From the NCBI RefSeq assembly GCF_000527175.1, contig NZ_AZUR01000001.1, forward strand, positions 1,213,011 through 1,277,010: a stretch of 64,000 nucleotides of DNA. The letters are read 5' to 3'. Each line of letters starts with the position of its first letter. Positions within the stretch are counted from its first letter, which is position 1. Source of the stretch: Pseudogulbenkiania sp. MAI-1. GTDB lineage: Bacteria > Pseudomonadota > Gammaproteobacteria > Burkholderiales > Chromobacteriaceae. Below the pieces are notes generated by a model, which was not told where the DNA came from, searched no databases, and was given only the letters and a program-made list of their open reading frames with translations. Positions 48,689 through 56,420 of the stretch are shown one piece after another. The position numbers and the translations under genes are program-made.

Positions 48689-49978
48689 ATGGACACCCGG
48701 TTCAACTTCACCAAGGCGGCGCTCGACGCCCTGCCGCTGCCCGAGGCCGGCAAGCGTGCCGTCTATCACGACACCAAGGTGCCCGGTCTACAGATAAGGA
48801 TCACGGCGAACGGCACCCGGAGCTTCAGCGTGCTCAAGCGCTTGCCCGGTGGACAACCTGAGCGCGTGACGCTTGGCAAGTATCCTGGCCTGACCATCGA
48901 CCAAGCCAGGAGAGCGGCGCTCGACGTGCTGCACCGGCTTGCTGCCGGCACCAGCCAGAAAAAGCCCAAGGCCAAAGCCGTGAAGGAGCAAACCCCACCC
49001 ACCTTGGGCGAAGCGGTGCAAGAGTACGTGGAGCGGAAGCGGCGTCGGGACGGCTTGCCGTTGAAGGAAAGCACGCGGCAAGATTATTTGAGACTGATAG
49101 CGCCAGGGCGGCAGTGGAAGCGCGGCAAGAGTGCTGACGGCGAGCTTTACCCGTTGGCCGGCAAGCGCATCGACCAGATCGACGGCGACATGATCCGGGA
49201 GCTGCACACCGCGCTCGAAGCCCGTTGCAAGGCCACGATGAAGAAACGGGGCGGCGACACCACCAAGGTCAGCCGTCGCGCCGTTTATCCCCTGGTCGTT
49301 TTGCGGGCGATATTGAATTGGCATAAAATCACCATCCCGGACACCCCCTTTGGCCGGCGCGAGCATGACAAGGATTCCATCGTGCTGGCCGATACGCCAT
49401 CGGGTGCAAATCCCATCCCGCCCGAGAGCATTGGGGGCTGGTGGCGTGCGGTATCGGAACATGACACGCCGGTCACGCGCTACATGCGATTTCTGGCGTT
49501 AACGGGCTGTCGGCCATCAGAGCCATTGTCAATATTGGTCAGTGATTGCAATTTCCAAGGTAGACGAATCGAATTGCGCGACACCAAAAACAGACAAAGC
49601 TACATCCTGTTCCTGTCCGATCAGGCTGCCGCCATCGTGAAACAGCAGGCGGCTGGCAAAGCACCGACAGATCATCTATTCGGCGAAGTGACAAGCAACG
49701 CGGTACGAAAAGCCACTCGCGAACTGAAAATCGCTACCGGCATCACGTGGTCGCCCAAGTCGCTGCGCAGCACTTTCGGCAACGTCGCTGAAAGTCTGGT
49801 GAGCGCATACGTGTTGAAAAATCTGATGCGTCACAGCATGAGTGGCGACGTGACCGGCGCACACTATATCGTTAAAGGCGAGAAAGAATTGCGCCCTGGT
49901 GCTCAAGCCGTCGCAAACTGGATCGAAGAAGCCGCGAAGGCTGGCGAGCCGGTGCGGTCGGATGAGGTGCCAGCGTGA
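48689..49978 (+). CDS. Tyrosine integrase (P4-type, arm-binding N-terminal domain)
   Basis: 429 aa. The N-terminal DUF4102 arm-DNA-binding domain reads FTKAALDALPLPEAGKRAVYHDTKVPGLQIRIT...VTLGKYPGLTIDQARRAA; a core-binding SAM-like domain follows (about 105-225), then the catalytic domain. Catalytic residues visible are R275 (LTGCRPSEP), R360 (SPKSLRSTFG), H382 (MRHSM) and Y393 (GAHYIV); the usual His of HxxR is Lys357. It points inward from attL. The stop overlaps the GTG of the next gene. Confidence 0.93.
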   Translation: MDTRFNFTKAALDALPLPEAGKRAVYHDTKVPGLQIRITANGTRSFSVLKRLPGGQPERVTLGKYPGLTIDQARRAALDVLHRLAAGTSQKKPKAKAVKEQTPPTLGEAVQEYVERKRRRDGLPLKESTRQDYLRLIAPGRQWKRGKSADGELYPLAGKRIDQIDGDMIRELHTALEARCKATMKKRGGDTTKVSRRAVYPLVVLRAILNWHKITIPDTPFGRREHDKDSIVLADTPSGANPIPPESIGGWWRAVSEHDTPVTRYMRFLALTGCRPSEPLSILVSDCNFQGRRIELRDTKNRQSYILFLSDQAAAIVKQQAAGKAPTDHLFGEVTSNAVRKATRELKIATGITWSPKSLRSTFGNVAESLVSAYVLKNLMRHSMSGDVTGAHYIVKGEKELRPGAQAVANWIEEAAKAGEPVRSDEVPA

Positions 49979-50502
49979 ACTGGCTCGACGATCTGATTGC
50001 CAGGGCGCGCGACGGCGACGACATCGCCGCCAGGGCGTTGGCTGGCCTGCTGGCGGTGCATCTCGAACAAGGCGAGGTGCCGCCTGCCTTGGTCGCCTAC
50101 TTTGCGCCGGCACTGAAGCGCATCGCTGAAGGCAGATCGGTCAATGCCGAGCTGAACATCGGCACCGGCAGCAAGCGCGCCAAACTCAAACGGAATTACG
50201 CAATCGCCTGGGAGGTCTGGAAACTCCACCATCGCGCCGACAATACCTTGCCGCTCAAGGCCGACCCCGGCAAGCGCAGCGTTTATAGCGTGGTCGGTGG
50301 GCAATACGGTTTGAGCGCGGACAGAATCGAACAGATTTACGAAGAAATGCGCTGGTGGATTGAAGCCGAAGAGGACTTCATGGCGGCTGACCGCGAGCCG
50401 GAAATGCCACCGGAGCATGCAGCCGAGTGGCAGGAAAAAAAGCGCCAAGATGATATCGACCGGCAACGCCTCTTCATTTGGTGGACCCGCCATCTCTCGT
50501 AA
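49975..50502 (+). CDS. Hypothetical protein coupled to the integrase
   Basis: 175 aa from a GTG at 49975 that overlaps the integrase stop (GTGA), so it is translationally coupled. The sequence is soluble, charged and helical: MNWLDDLIARARDGDDIAARALAGLLAVHLEQGEVPPALVAYFAPALKRIAEG, then LGSKR-like basic patches and an acidic C-terminal half (EEMRWWIEAEEDFMAADREPEMPPEHAAEW). I recognise no domain. Small ORFs immediately after integrases in such islands are sometimes directionality or integrase-partner proteins, but nothing here proves it. Confidence 0.75.
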   Translation: MNWLDDLIARARDGDDIAARALAGLLAVHLEQGEVPPALVAYFAPALKRIAEGRSVNAELNIGTGSKRAKLKRNYAIAWEVWKLHHRADNTLPLKADPGKRSVYSVVGGQYGLSADRIEQIYEEMRWWIEAEEDFMAADREPEMPPEHAAEWQEKKRQDDIDRQRLFIWWTRHLS

Positions 50503-50622
50503 TGACCCTTCCATTCAGGGGTAGGATTTTAAAATCTCTACCCCTGACACTGCCTTTTCTCCTGTTTATTCTGTGCTTACACGATTGCCAAAGTTTTTGG
50601 CAGGTTTTACCGGAGCACAGAC

Positions 50623-50802
50623 ATGGACGAACGTCTTTCCAATAAAGAAGCAGCGATTTATCTCGGGATTGCCGAGCAAACCTTGCACGTATGGCGTTGT
50701 ACTAAACGCTATGTTATTCCCTATTTGAAAATCGGCAGCAAGATTTATTACCGGAAGCGTGACCTTGACAGGTTTCTGGAAAGCCGGGTCGTGGAGGGGT
50801 GA
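50623..50802 (+). CDS. AlpA/excisionase-type helix-turn-helix protein
   Basis: 59 aa. MDERLSNKEAAIYLGIAEQTLHVWRCTK...YLKIGSKIYYRKRDLDRFLESR is a MerR-like winged helix-turn-helix of the AlpA/HTH_17 excisionase family. In P4-like satellites AlpA activates integrase and controls excision. A TTGGCAGG-type region and CGGAG precede the ATG at 50623. It is followed at once by the coupling ORF and the DUF3987 gene. The length is typical of the family. Confidence 0.85.
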   Translation: MDERLSNKEAAIYLGIAEQTLHVWRCTKRYVIPYLKIGSKIYYRKRDLDRFLESRVVEG

Positions 50803-50805
50803 ACG

Positions 50806-50883
50806 ATGGACGCGCCAAATAGAAGCGGCCAAGGGGGAGAAGGATGGAACCCCTTGGCCGCTAACAAGGGACATCTAACATGA
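50806..50883 (+). CDS. 25-codon ORF coupled to the DUF3987 gene, over a hairpin
   Basis: MDAPNRSGQGGEGWNPLAANKGHLT starts 3 bases after the alpA stop, and its TGA overlaps the next ATG (ATGA). A perfect 13-bp inverted repeat lies inside it (50824-50836 with 50850-50862). It may be a translated leader that opens the hairpin for the downstream gene rather than a functional peptide. Confidence 0.5.
   Translation: MDAPNRSGQGGEGWNPLAANKGHLT
50824..50862 (+). promoter_or_regulatory. Perfect 13-bp hairpin before the DUF3987 gene
   Basis: AGCGGCCAAGGGG pairs with CCCCTTGGCCGCT across a 13-base loop, ending just before the AAGGGA ribosome site of the DUF3987 gene. There is no T run after it, so a simple terminator is unlikely; it may be a translational control element or a protein-binding site. 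Confidence 0.6.
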
Positions 50884-52244
50884 GTAAGAATAGTGAAAAA
50901 GTCAAAGAAAAACAAGACCTTCCAGACGGCATCTTTATCGTCAGGAAAGAGAAAGCCAAGCCGCCATCGAATCCTTTCGCGCGTGTAGTGGATTTCCCGG
51001 AGCCGTTTCCGGGGCCAATGGCGGATGCCGTCGAAGCCATCCTGAAAACGTCCATCAAGCCACAGCCCGAACTGGCCGCCATGGCGACGCTATCGGCGAT
51101 GGCAGCGGTATGCGGCAACCTTTTCCATCTATGGGACGGGCTTAGGCTGAATCTGTACTTTCTCGGCGTTGGGAAATCGGGTATCGGCAAGGATGCGTCG
51201 CTCAAGGCGGCCAGAAAATTGGCGCGAGGGAAAAGGGCTATGTCGGGGCCAAAACTGATCGGCACCCCGGCCAGTGGTGAAGGGCTGGAAGATAGTCTGA
51301 TCGACATCAAAGCCACCTACTGTGTAATGGACGAGATAGGTCATTTCTTTTGCATCATGAATGACCCCAAAGCGCCATCCCATAAACAGGAGAATGCCCG
51401 TAAGATACTGGAATTGTTCACCGCGTCCAATGATTTGTATACGACGCGAGCGCTGGCGAGTAAGCCATCGCGTGTTATCAATCATCCAGCTTTCAATTTG
51501 CTGGGAATGACCACGCCGGAAAGAATGGGCCAGTCTTTCGACCCAAACGATTTTGCGGATGGAACAGCGGGCCGATTCCTGTTCGTGATTACCAGTCACA
51601 ACCCATCGATCAAAGAAGTGGAATCGGAATTCGTCGTGCCTGACACGTTTCACTCGGCAGCAGAACAGATCGACAAGAACGCGATTCTCGCCGCTGCGGA
51701 TGGAATCGTTATTCAGGCTACCAAGGAGGCCAAAGAATATCTCAGCCAGCTAAGCCGTCAATTCGACCACATCAGCAAATATAGTCCTTCACCATGGGAA
51801 GGTGCCTTGTCCGTCCGTAGCGTCGAGAAACTGAAGCGTATTGCCGGCATCCTGGCGGCGTGGGCTAACCCGGACAAACCTGTCATCACCGTGGAGCATG
51901 TGGAATGGGCGGCGCAATTCGTGCGGGCGAGCAACGCTTGCGTACTGCAATTCGTTGGCGAGTACATGCACACCGGTAAGATAGAAGCCAACGCAAGCGT
52001 ACTAAAAAAGATGCTGCAACTGTGCCTCGAAAACAACTATGAGGCACAGCGGTTGGGAGAAATAAGAGCGCTAAACGAGGGATGGGTAGCGCACAGCATG
52101 CTATTGAGAGAATGCAGCAAGCGCTTCGGCCTCGCCGGCAATGACTACCACATCGCGCTGGGGCATCTGGAAGAAATCGGCGACGTGGAAGTCAACCGGG
52201 AAGCGGCCATGCGGATACGGCCAGCGCCAAGGGAAACGAAATGA
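50880..52244 (+). CDS. DUF3987 P-loop protein, probable element replication helicase/primase-type protein
   Basis: 454 aa. The DUF3987 domain has FPGPMADAVEAILKTSIKPQPELAAMATLSAMAAVCG, a Walker A-like loop GVGKSGIGKDAS (96-107) and a Walker B-like YCVMDEIGHF (D151, E152). The later NLLGMTTPERMGQSF and DGTAGRFLFV segments fit the RecA/AAA-like core, followed by helical C-terminal regions (VSRVEHVEWAAQFVRA-type). DUF3987 proteins are found in prophages, plasmids and satellites as DNA-replication proteins. No separate primase motif is seen. It directly precedes the origin-like region. Confidence 0.82.
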   Translation: MSKNSEKVKEKQDLPDGIFIVRKEKAKPPSNPFARVVDFPEPFPGPMADAVEAILKTSIKPQPELAAMATLSAMAAVCGNLFHLWDGLRLNLYFLGVGKSGIGKDASLKAARKLARGKRAMSGPKLIGTPASGEGLEDSLIDIKATYCVMDEIGHFFCIMNDPKAPSHKQENARKILELFTASNDLYTTRALASKPSRVINHPAFNLLGMTTPERMGQSFDPNDFADGTAGRFLFVITSHNPSIKEVESEFVVPDTFHSAAEQIDKNAILAAADGIVIQATKEAKEYLSQLSRQFDHISKYSPSPWEGALSVRSVEKLKRIAGILAAWANPDKPVITVEHVEWAAQFVRASNACVLQFVGEYMHTGKIEANASVLKKMLQLCLENNYEAQRLGEIRALNEGWVAHSMLLRECSKRFGLAGNDYHIALGHLEEIGDVEVNREAAMRIRPAPRETK

Positions 52245-52316
52245 GCACCAGGGCAATGTTCCGCCTTTTTGGGGCCATGTTCCTAGTGTTTTCGGCATGT
52301 TCCGGGTGTGTTCCAT

Positions 52317-52344
52317 GGAACACGGAGAGCCAAGCCCAGCAAGG
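52317..52344 (+). repeat. Left arm of 28-bp perfect inverted repeat
   Basis: Exact reverse complement of 52511-52538; it contains GGAACACGG at the outer end. Imperfect complementarity continues for about 60 bases beyond the outer ends, with TGTTCC motifs at matching positions. Confidence 0.9.
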
Positions 52345-52510
52345 GTTAGAGCCGTATTTTACTACTTGTTCCACACCACACCCATACACAAAAAATAATT
52401 ATTTTTGCCCGGTGAAATGGAATTTCGAGCTGGTGAAATTCAATTTTTAATTGTGTGCCCGTGTGTGTGTGTACGAGGTCTGGAACACGGGGGTGAAAAT
52501 GGCCTCAAAG

Positions 52511-52538
52511 CCTTGCTGGGCTTGGCTCTCCGTGTTCC
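52511..52538 (-). repeat. Right arm of 28-bp perfect inverted repeat
   Basis: Exact reverse complement of 52317-52344; it ends in CCGTGTTCC, directly adjoining a second TGTTCC-C-GGAACA dyad (52533-52545). Confidence 0.9.
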
Positions 52539-52681
52539 CGGAACATGTCCGGAACAAGTGCTTTTTGGCCGGAACATCGCCAGCATTGGGCTGGTGAACG
52601 GGAACGCTGCCGGCGCGGTGCCGGTGCTGGTGGCCCACATGTCGTACTGCGTTTTACGTGTTTCGTCTTGAGGAGCTAACC

Positions 52682-52984
52682 GTGAAAAAGAGTCTGCTGA
52701 TTGCGCCGCGACAAGCTGCGCGTACCGTCCTGCCAGGACCGGACGCGGATAGGCTGTTGGCTGGTGGAAGTTGGGTACAGGTAGTCAAGCCCAAACCACG
52801 CACCCGCGAAGCAAAAGCGATGAACCAGTTGCGCGAGCGCCAGAGAGAAAAAGGGTTTCGTAATTTTCGCGTCGTGGTGCCGGGAGAATTATTCGAGGCA
52901 TTGCATGCGGCGAAACATGAGAACGAAAATTTTGCCCAATTGCTGGCCCGGCTTGTGCATTACGTTTCTACAGAAAGCACGTAG
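52682..52984 (+). CDS. Small DNA-binding-type protein, ribbon-helix-helix-like C-terminus
   Basis: 100 aa from a GTG at 52682, with a GAGGAG site 6 bases upstream. A basic N-terminal half (MKKSLLIAPRQAARTVLPGP...KPKPRTREAKAMNQLRERQREKG) is followed by FRNFRVVVPGELFEALHAAKHENENFAQLLARLV, a strand-helix-helix pattern like CopG/Arc ribbon-helix-helix repressors. Its position beside the origin-like repeats makes it a candidate copy-number or replication regulator (inference). Confidence 0.72.
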   Translation: MKKSLLIAPRQAARTVLPGPDADRLLAGGSWVQVVKPKPRTREAKAMNQLRERQREKGFRNFRVVVPGELFEALHAAKHENENFAQLLARLVHYVSTEST

Positions 52985-53226
52985 CAAACACACAATTGAA
53001 AATTCAAAATTGACAGCCAATACCAGAAACCAATGCCAGCAAAGCTTTTGGCATATCAAGACGTCCGAAATTGATCGAAAAACAGCCATTTCCGGACTCT
53101 ACGTCCGGTGTTTTTGAAAACCAAAACGCTTGCTGGATAAGGCTTTCATGTAGTTTCGAGGTCGAGATAGGGTTCGGGGTTACGTTTCGGGGTTACGCCG
53201 GGTTACGAAATTGGAGATTTTTCATC
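52985..53226. other. Intergenic region with three GGGTTACG repeats
   Basis: 242 bases, AT-rich at the left, with no convincing gene. GGGGTTACG occurs at 53176-53184 and 53189-53197 and GGGTTACG at 53200-53207, the same motif as near both att sites. It probably holds the promoter of the downstream gene block. Confidence 0.6.
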
Positions 53227-53535
53227 ATGGATATCAACTGCAAAGTCGATGAATACCGCTTTACCGTGACCGCTTCCACCGCCGATGGCAACCGCGCCTT
53301 GGCTATTGCCACGGTGCTTTGGGATGGTGAAGTGCCGGCTCTCACCGAACGGCAGCAGGCGGTTTATAGCCGAGCCAAGGCCGCCGCCCTGGCCGACTTC
53401 GGGCATCTGCTCGGCACTATGCCACTCCTGGCCGAGCCATCGCTCGTGCTGGCCCACTGTGCCGCGCGAGAAAGACGCCGCCAGCGCCGCCCAGCTGGTG
53501 CCAAGGCCACGTTAGCGGCATCCCGGACAACGTAG
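53227..53535 (+). CDS. Hypothetical protein, first gene of the island's small-gene operon
   Basis: 102 aa: MDINCKVDEYRFTVTASTADGNRALAIATVLWDGEVPALTERQQAVYSRAKAAALADFG, then a basic Arg-rich tail (CAARERRRQRRPAGAKATLAAS). No recognised domain. The ATG at 53227 is preceded by a GGAGATTTTTCATC stretch. It opens a run of plus-strand genes with short gaps or overlaps up to 57766. Confidence 0.6.
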   Translation: MDINCKVDEYRFTVTASTADGNRALAIATVLWDGEVPALTERQQAVYSRAKAAALADFGHLLGTMPLLAEPSLVLAHCAARERRRQRRPAGAKATLAASRTT

Positions 53536-53598
53536 GCTGGCCGCCAGTACCTTGAACGCGCCTACGGGCGATTGTGGGGCAAACAGGAGGGCCACATC

Positions 53599-54054
53599 AT
53601 GAGCATCGAGAAACTTCAAACGCTGATCGACATCGTGCAGCACGGAAACCCAAAGACGAAGCGCCATCAAAAGGCTATGGCGGCTTTGATCGAGTGGTGC
53701 ACTGCCGAAGCCGTGGCGGGCATGCTGGCCGAGACGGTAGCCAATGGTGGCGGCTATCTGCCGCCCTGGGCAGCGGTGTGGCTGCTGACCAAGCAACAGC
53801 ACAATCAGGACATCCACGACCGCAAGGCCGCCAAACTGGCCGACTACAACCGCGCCACCCGCGCCCACGTCCGCCCCGGTGTTCAGCGAGCGCTCGATCT
53901 GTGCGGCCTGCATGACAAGAGCCCCGCCGAGGTAACTAATGCACTGTACGACCTCGTTAACCGGCAAGGCTATCGCGCATTCGGTTTGGATGCCTATCCG
54001 TCTGACCCCGTAGTACGCCAGGAGGTTAAGAAACGCATTGCCGAACAGCGATGA
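53599..54054 (+). CDS. Hypothetical protein
   Basis: 151 aa: MSIEKLQTLIDIVQHGNPKTKRHQKAMAALIEWCTAEAVAGMLAETVANGGGYLPPWAAVWLLTKQQHNQDIHDRKAAKLADYN... Helical and soluble. The start has a strong CAGGAGG site. The N-terminal part looks like a helix bundle; no family is recognised. The composition is close to the host's. Confidence 0.68.
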   Translation: MSIEKLQTLIDIVQHGNPKTKRHQKAMAALIEWCTAEAVAGMLAETVANGGGYLPPWAAVWLLTKQQHNQDIHDRKAAKLADYNRATRAHVRPGVQRALDLCGLHDKSPAEVTNALYDLVNRQGYRAFGLDAYPSDPVVRQEVKKRIAEQR

Positions 54055-54134
54055 AATGCCGATATCGGCATTTCGCAATAGCCCACGACTCTGCTGTCTT
54101 AGCTATATCGTCAACCGATTTAGGAGACAGCACC

Positions 54135-54602
54135 ATGGCCGACACTGAACTCGAAACCCCACGCCGTCCCCGGCTCGCTGCGCTGACACGCGACCGCTGC
54201 AAACTGAATGAAAGCGTCAACAATTGTTGGCGAGCCGTTGTGCCGAATAACATCACCAGAGAGCAATTGATCCTGTCCGATTTGTGGAGCGTCGTCAGCC
54301 AGTTTTTTAACGCTTACGACACGATCCGCGTGGTCGATGAAGGCCGCCGTTTTTACGCCGAGCTGCTGGTGCTGAACTGCGGTCGCGGATACGCCGAAAT
54401 CATTGAATTGTCCTTCCACGAGCTGCCGGCAATGCTGACGAGCCAGGAGGGGCTGCCGCCCAATTTCAGCATTGATTACATGGGTCCGGAAAAACAGTAT
54501 CAAATCAAGCGCTTGTCCGATGGCGTTATTTTCCGCGATGGCTTTGCTTCCAAGGCCGATGCAGTCGCCTATTTGCTGTCCCACAACGCGGTGCAGGGAT
54601 AA
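54135..54602 (+). CDS. Hypothetical protein
   Basis: 155 aa beginning MADTELETPRRPRLAALTRDRCKLNESVNNCWRAVVPNNITREQLILSDLWSVVSQFFNAYD; an AGGAGA site is 6 bases before the ATG. Mixed alpha/beta; the C-terminal YQIKRLSDGVIFRDGFASKADAVAYLLSHN resembles a small domain for binding or modification but matches nothing I know. It is followed 4 bases later by the next gene. Confidence 0.68.
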   Translation: MADTELETPRRPRLAALTRDRCKLNESVNNCWRAVVPNNITREQLILSDLWSVVSQFFNAYDTIRVVDEGRRFYAELLVLNCGRGYAEIIELSFHELPAMLTSQEGLPPNFSIDYMGPEKQYQIKRLSDGVIFRDGFASKADAVAYLLSHNAVQG

Positions 54603-54606
54603 GGCC

Positions 54607-55110
54607 ATGGATGCCGCCACCAAGCTGAAGCTCTACGCGCATATCCAGCACGTTGCCCGGCATTTCTCCGCGTGGAAAGGCGGCATCGAATCCTTGGTCG
54701 CCTATATCAATTACGACCTGGGTGCGGATGCTATTGAACCGGCTCAACTGGAAAACTTCCTGCGCCGAGCCGAGAATCAGCGAGAGCTGGAAGCGCATTA
54801 CGAAACAGCATTATGGCAAGGGCCAAATAAACAGTTCCGGCTCGTTTGTCTCGCTATTACCGACGATCCACAGATTGCCAAGCGCCGCCTTGAACATTTC
54901 CCTGCCGATAAAAGAAGGCAGTGCGCCTTTTGTTACATTGACGAAGGGCAATTCGTTGACCTTGGTCTTGAATTGTTTCCCGAACTCGACCTTCGGCGGG
55001 AGATTGTCCCAGGCCGGTATTTGCATAACTGTTGCCGGCGACCGTGGGCACAATTGCGCCTCTTGGCCGAAAGGGCGGATGCCGAACCTGACAAGGAATC
55101 ACTGTTATGA
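54607..55110 (+). CDS. Hypothetical protein
   Basis: 167 aa: MDAATKLKLYAHIQHVARHFSAWKGGIESLVAYINYDLGADAIEPAQLENFLRRAENQRELE. It has several Cys and His residues (RRQCAFCYIDEG, RYLHNCCRRPW) that might bind metal. No recognised family. Its TGA overlaps the ATG of the next gene (ATGA), implying coupling with the 322-aa protein. Confidence 0.66.
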   Translation: MDAATKLKLYAHIQHVARHFSAWKGGIESLVAYINYDLGADAIEPAQLENFLRRAENQRELEAHYETALWQGPNKQFRLVCLAITDDPQIAKRRLEHFPADKRRQCAFCYIDEGQFVDLGLELFPELDLRREIVPGRYLHNCCRRPWAQLRLLAERADAEPDKESLL

Positions 55111-56075
55111 GCGATGACAATTACTTGGTCCCGAGTGACGGCGGCAGCCTTCAGCCTCTCAGCCCATCAACGCCGCTGGTGCCGTCCGCGCCAGCCGAGT
55201 TCGGGCAAGTTGACTATTGGGTCGATCCAACCGGCGACAGCCCGCGCTCCACGCCCATCACCACCGGTACGGGCCGCATCTTCGGCGTGGAAGTGCCCGG
55301 TGTTTCCGTCCGTGATCTGCAAGTCAATCTCGTGCAACCGATTGCCGATCTTTTCAGGCAGGAAATGGCCTCCCGAGGTATTAGCCCCCGCTCGGTGGAA
55401 TTGGCCGCGAACTGGTACGTTCAAAATTGCCAGAAAATGCCCATTGCCGAGCATAAATATCATTCCTACGATCTGCGGGGCTTCGATATAACTCCCGAGG
55501 ACCGCGCACCGATCACGGCCTTTTGCAATTTCATGGATGAGCACGGTGTTGACGGAAACACAGTGAGATTATTCCTGAGCTGGAATTACCGGGCCTTGCC
55601 CCAGATCATCGAGCAATGGGCACAGCAGAATCGGGTTTCGTCTCTTCCCGCTGGCGGTGCTGCCACGCTGGATTCTTTGAGCGAATCGCAATTGAAACTG
55701 GTGATGGGCCGGCAAAAGGAATTCCAGCAAAATACCAAGGACCGATTGCGCAATCTATGGGGCAATGCCTACGGCCATCGAATGGAAGTGGCCGCTGGTT
55801 ACTTCGCCTCGCTGCCGGAAGCCGACCGGATTTATTTTGAATCCACCGTCTGCCAGGGTGGAATCATCCTTGGTGATAGCGTCGATGCGATTGTGTGGGC
55901 TTACAATCAGGCGATTGCCCAGGCCAAGCCCGTGGTGAATGTCGGCAGTGATTCCTTAGCCGGTGAGATAGCTTCTATCGAAAAAATCATGGTGGAAGAT
56001 CGTGCCCGGTATAACAAAGATATTGCAATGCAAGAGCGCTTGCGCCTTTTATATCAGGCCAGGGACGGCGGTTAA
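55107..56075 (+). CDS. Hypothetical, phage-like protein
   Basis: 322 aa. The N-terminal 60 residues are low-complexity, Pro/Ser/Thr-rich (SLQPLSPSTPLVPSAPAEFG); the rest is helical. The C-terminus IASIEKIMVEDRARYNKDIAMQERLRLLYQARDGG resembles the ends of phage scaffold/head-assembly-like proteins in which an Asp-Arg-x2-Tyr-x3-x-Met-Gln pattern recurs. This similarity is by eye and weak. It is coupled (ATGA) to the gene before it. Confidence 0.62.
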   Translation: MSDDNYLVPSDGGSLQPLSPSTPLVPSAPAEFGQVDYWVDPTGDSPRSTPITTGTGRIFGVEVPGVSVRDLQVNLVQPIADLFRQEMASRGISPRSVELAANWYVQNCQKMPIAEHKYHSYDLRGFDITPEDRAPITAFCNFMDEHGVDGNTVRLFLSWNYRALPQIIEQWAQQNRVSSLPAGGAATLDSLSESQLKLVMGRQKEFQQNTKDRLRNLWGNAYGHRMEVAAGYFASLPEADRIYFESTVCQGGIILGDSVDAIVWAYNQAIAQAKPVVNVGSDSLAGEIASIEKIMVEDRARYNKDIAMQERLRLLYQARDGG

Positions 56076-56090
56076 ACAGGAGTATCAATC

Positions 56091-56420
56091 GTGTCTTATT
56101 CAAGCACCAATCCCCCACAATGTATTTTGGCACTCGGATTCGCCAGTGGCGGATCATTGTTTAAATATGAAAGCACTCATACGCACGCCGACATTGAAAG
56201 CACCGCCGGTGGCGGATTTTTCAAAGGCTGTGGATTTGGCTCGCCTTCCACTGGCAGTGGTAGTTTTCCGGCGGGAATGAAAGTCGGCGATTTGTTGATA
56301 AACATAAACCGAAGCACGGCCGGAACCTCTGCGATCACTTGGCATCAGGTGACGTCGATTTCTACGCCAACAGGTTATGGCAGCTTGTTGAACGTGGCCG
56401 TGTCGGTGGCATCGTCATGA
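56091..56420 (+). CDS. Hypothetical, phage-like small protein
   Basis: 109 aa from a GTG with a CAGGAG site. It begins MSYSSTNPPQCILALGFASGGSLFKYES and has FPAGMKVGDLLININRSTAGTSAITWHQVTSIS. The pattern 'SSTNPP-C-----GGSL--Y' plus 'GMK-GD-------' is like small proteins in head or structural modules of some podoviruses. Its TGA overlaps the next ATG. Function unknown. Confidence 0.65.
   Translation: MSYSSTNPPQCILALGFASGGSLFKYESTHTHADIESTAGGGFFKGCGFGSPSTGSGSFPAGMKVGDLLININRSTAGTSAITWHQVTSISTPTGYGSLLNVAVSVASS

Larger units (their letters stand above)
52245..52681. other. Candidate replication origin region: long inverted repeat, iteron-like motifs, AT-rich core
   Basis: 437 bases with no convincing gene. 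It contains TGTTCC motifs at 52257, 52278, 52298, 52309, 52367 and 52533 and GGAACA motifs at 52317, 52482, 52540, 52551 and 52571; a perfect 28-bp inverted repeat (52317-52344 / 52511-52538); a 16-bp GTGTTCCATGGAACAC palindrome (52308-52323); and an AT-rich centre with AAAAATAATTATTTTT (52391-52406) and three GGTGAAA repeats (52411, 52432, 52492). Arms, iterons and a meltable core beside a replication gene are what an origin looks like. Confidence 0.65.

Noticed and set aside
52241..52450. 69-codon frame with a lipoprotein-like start after the DUF3987 gene
   Set aside because: It begins by ATGA overlap, but most of it reads through the inverted-repeat arm and iteron motifs, and the other arm gives a similar NTESQAQQG peptide antisense. 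The similarity is explained by the repeat, not by coding selection. Kept as part of the origin-like region.
52905..53117. 70-codon frame overlapping the end of the 100-aa protein
   Set aside because: No ribosome site, unusual composition, lies over AT-rich intergenic DNA.
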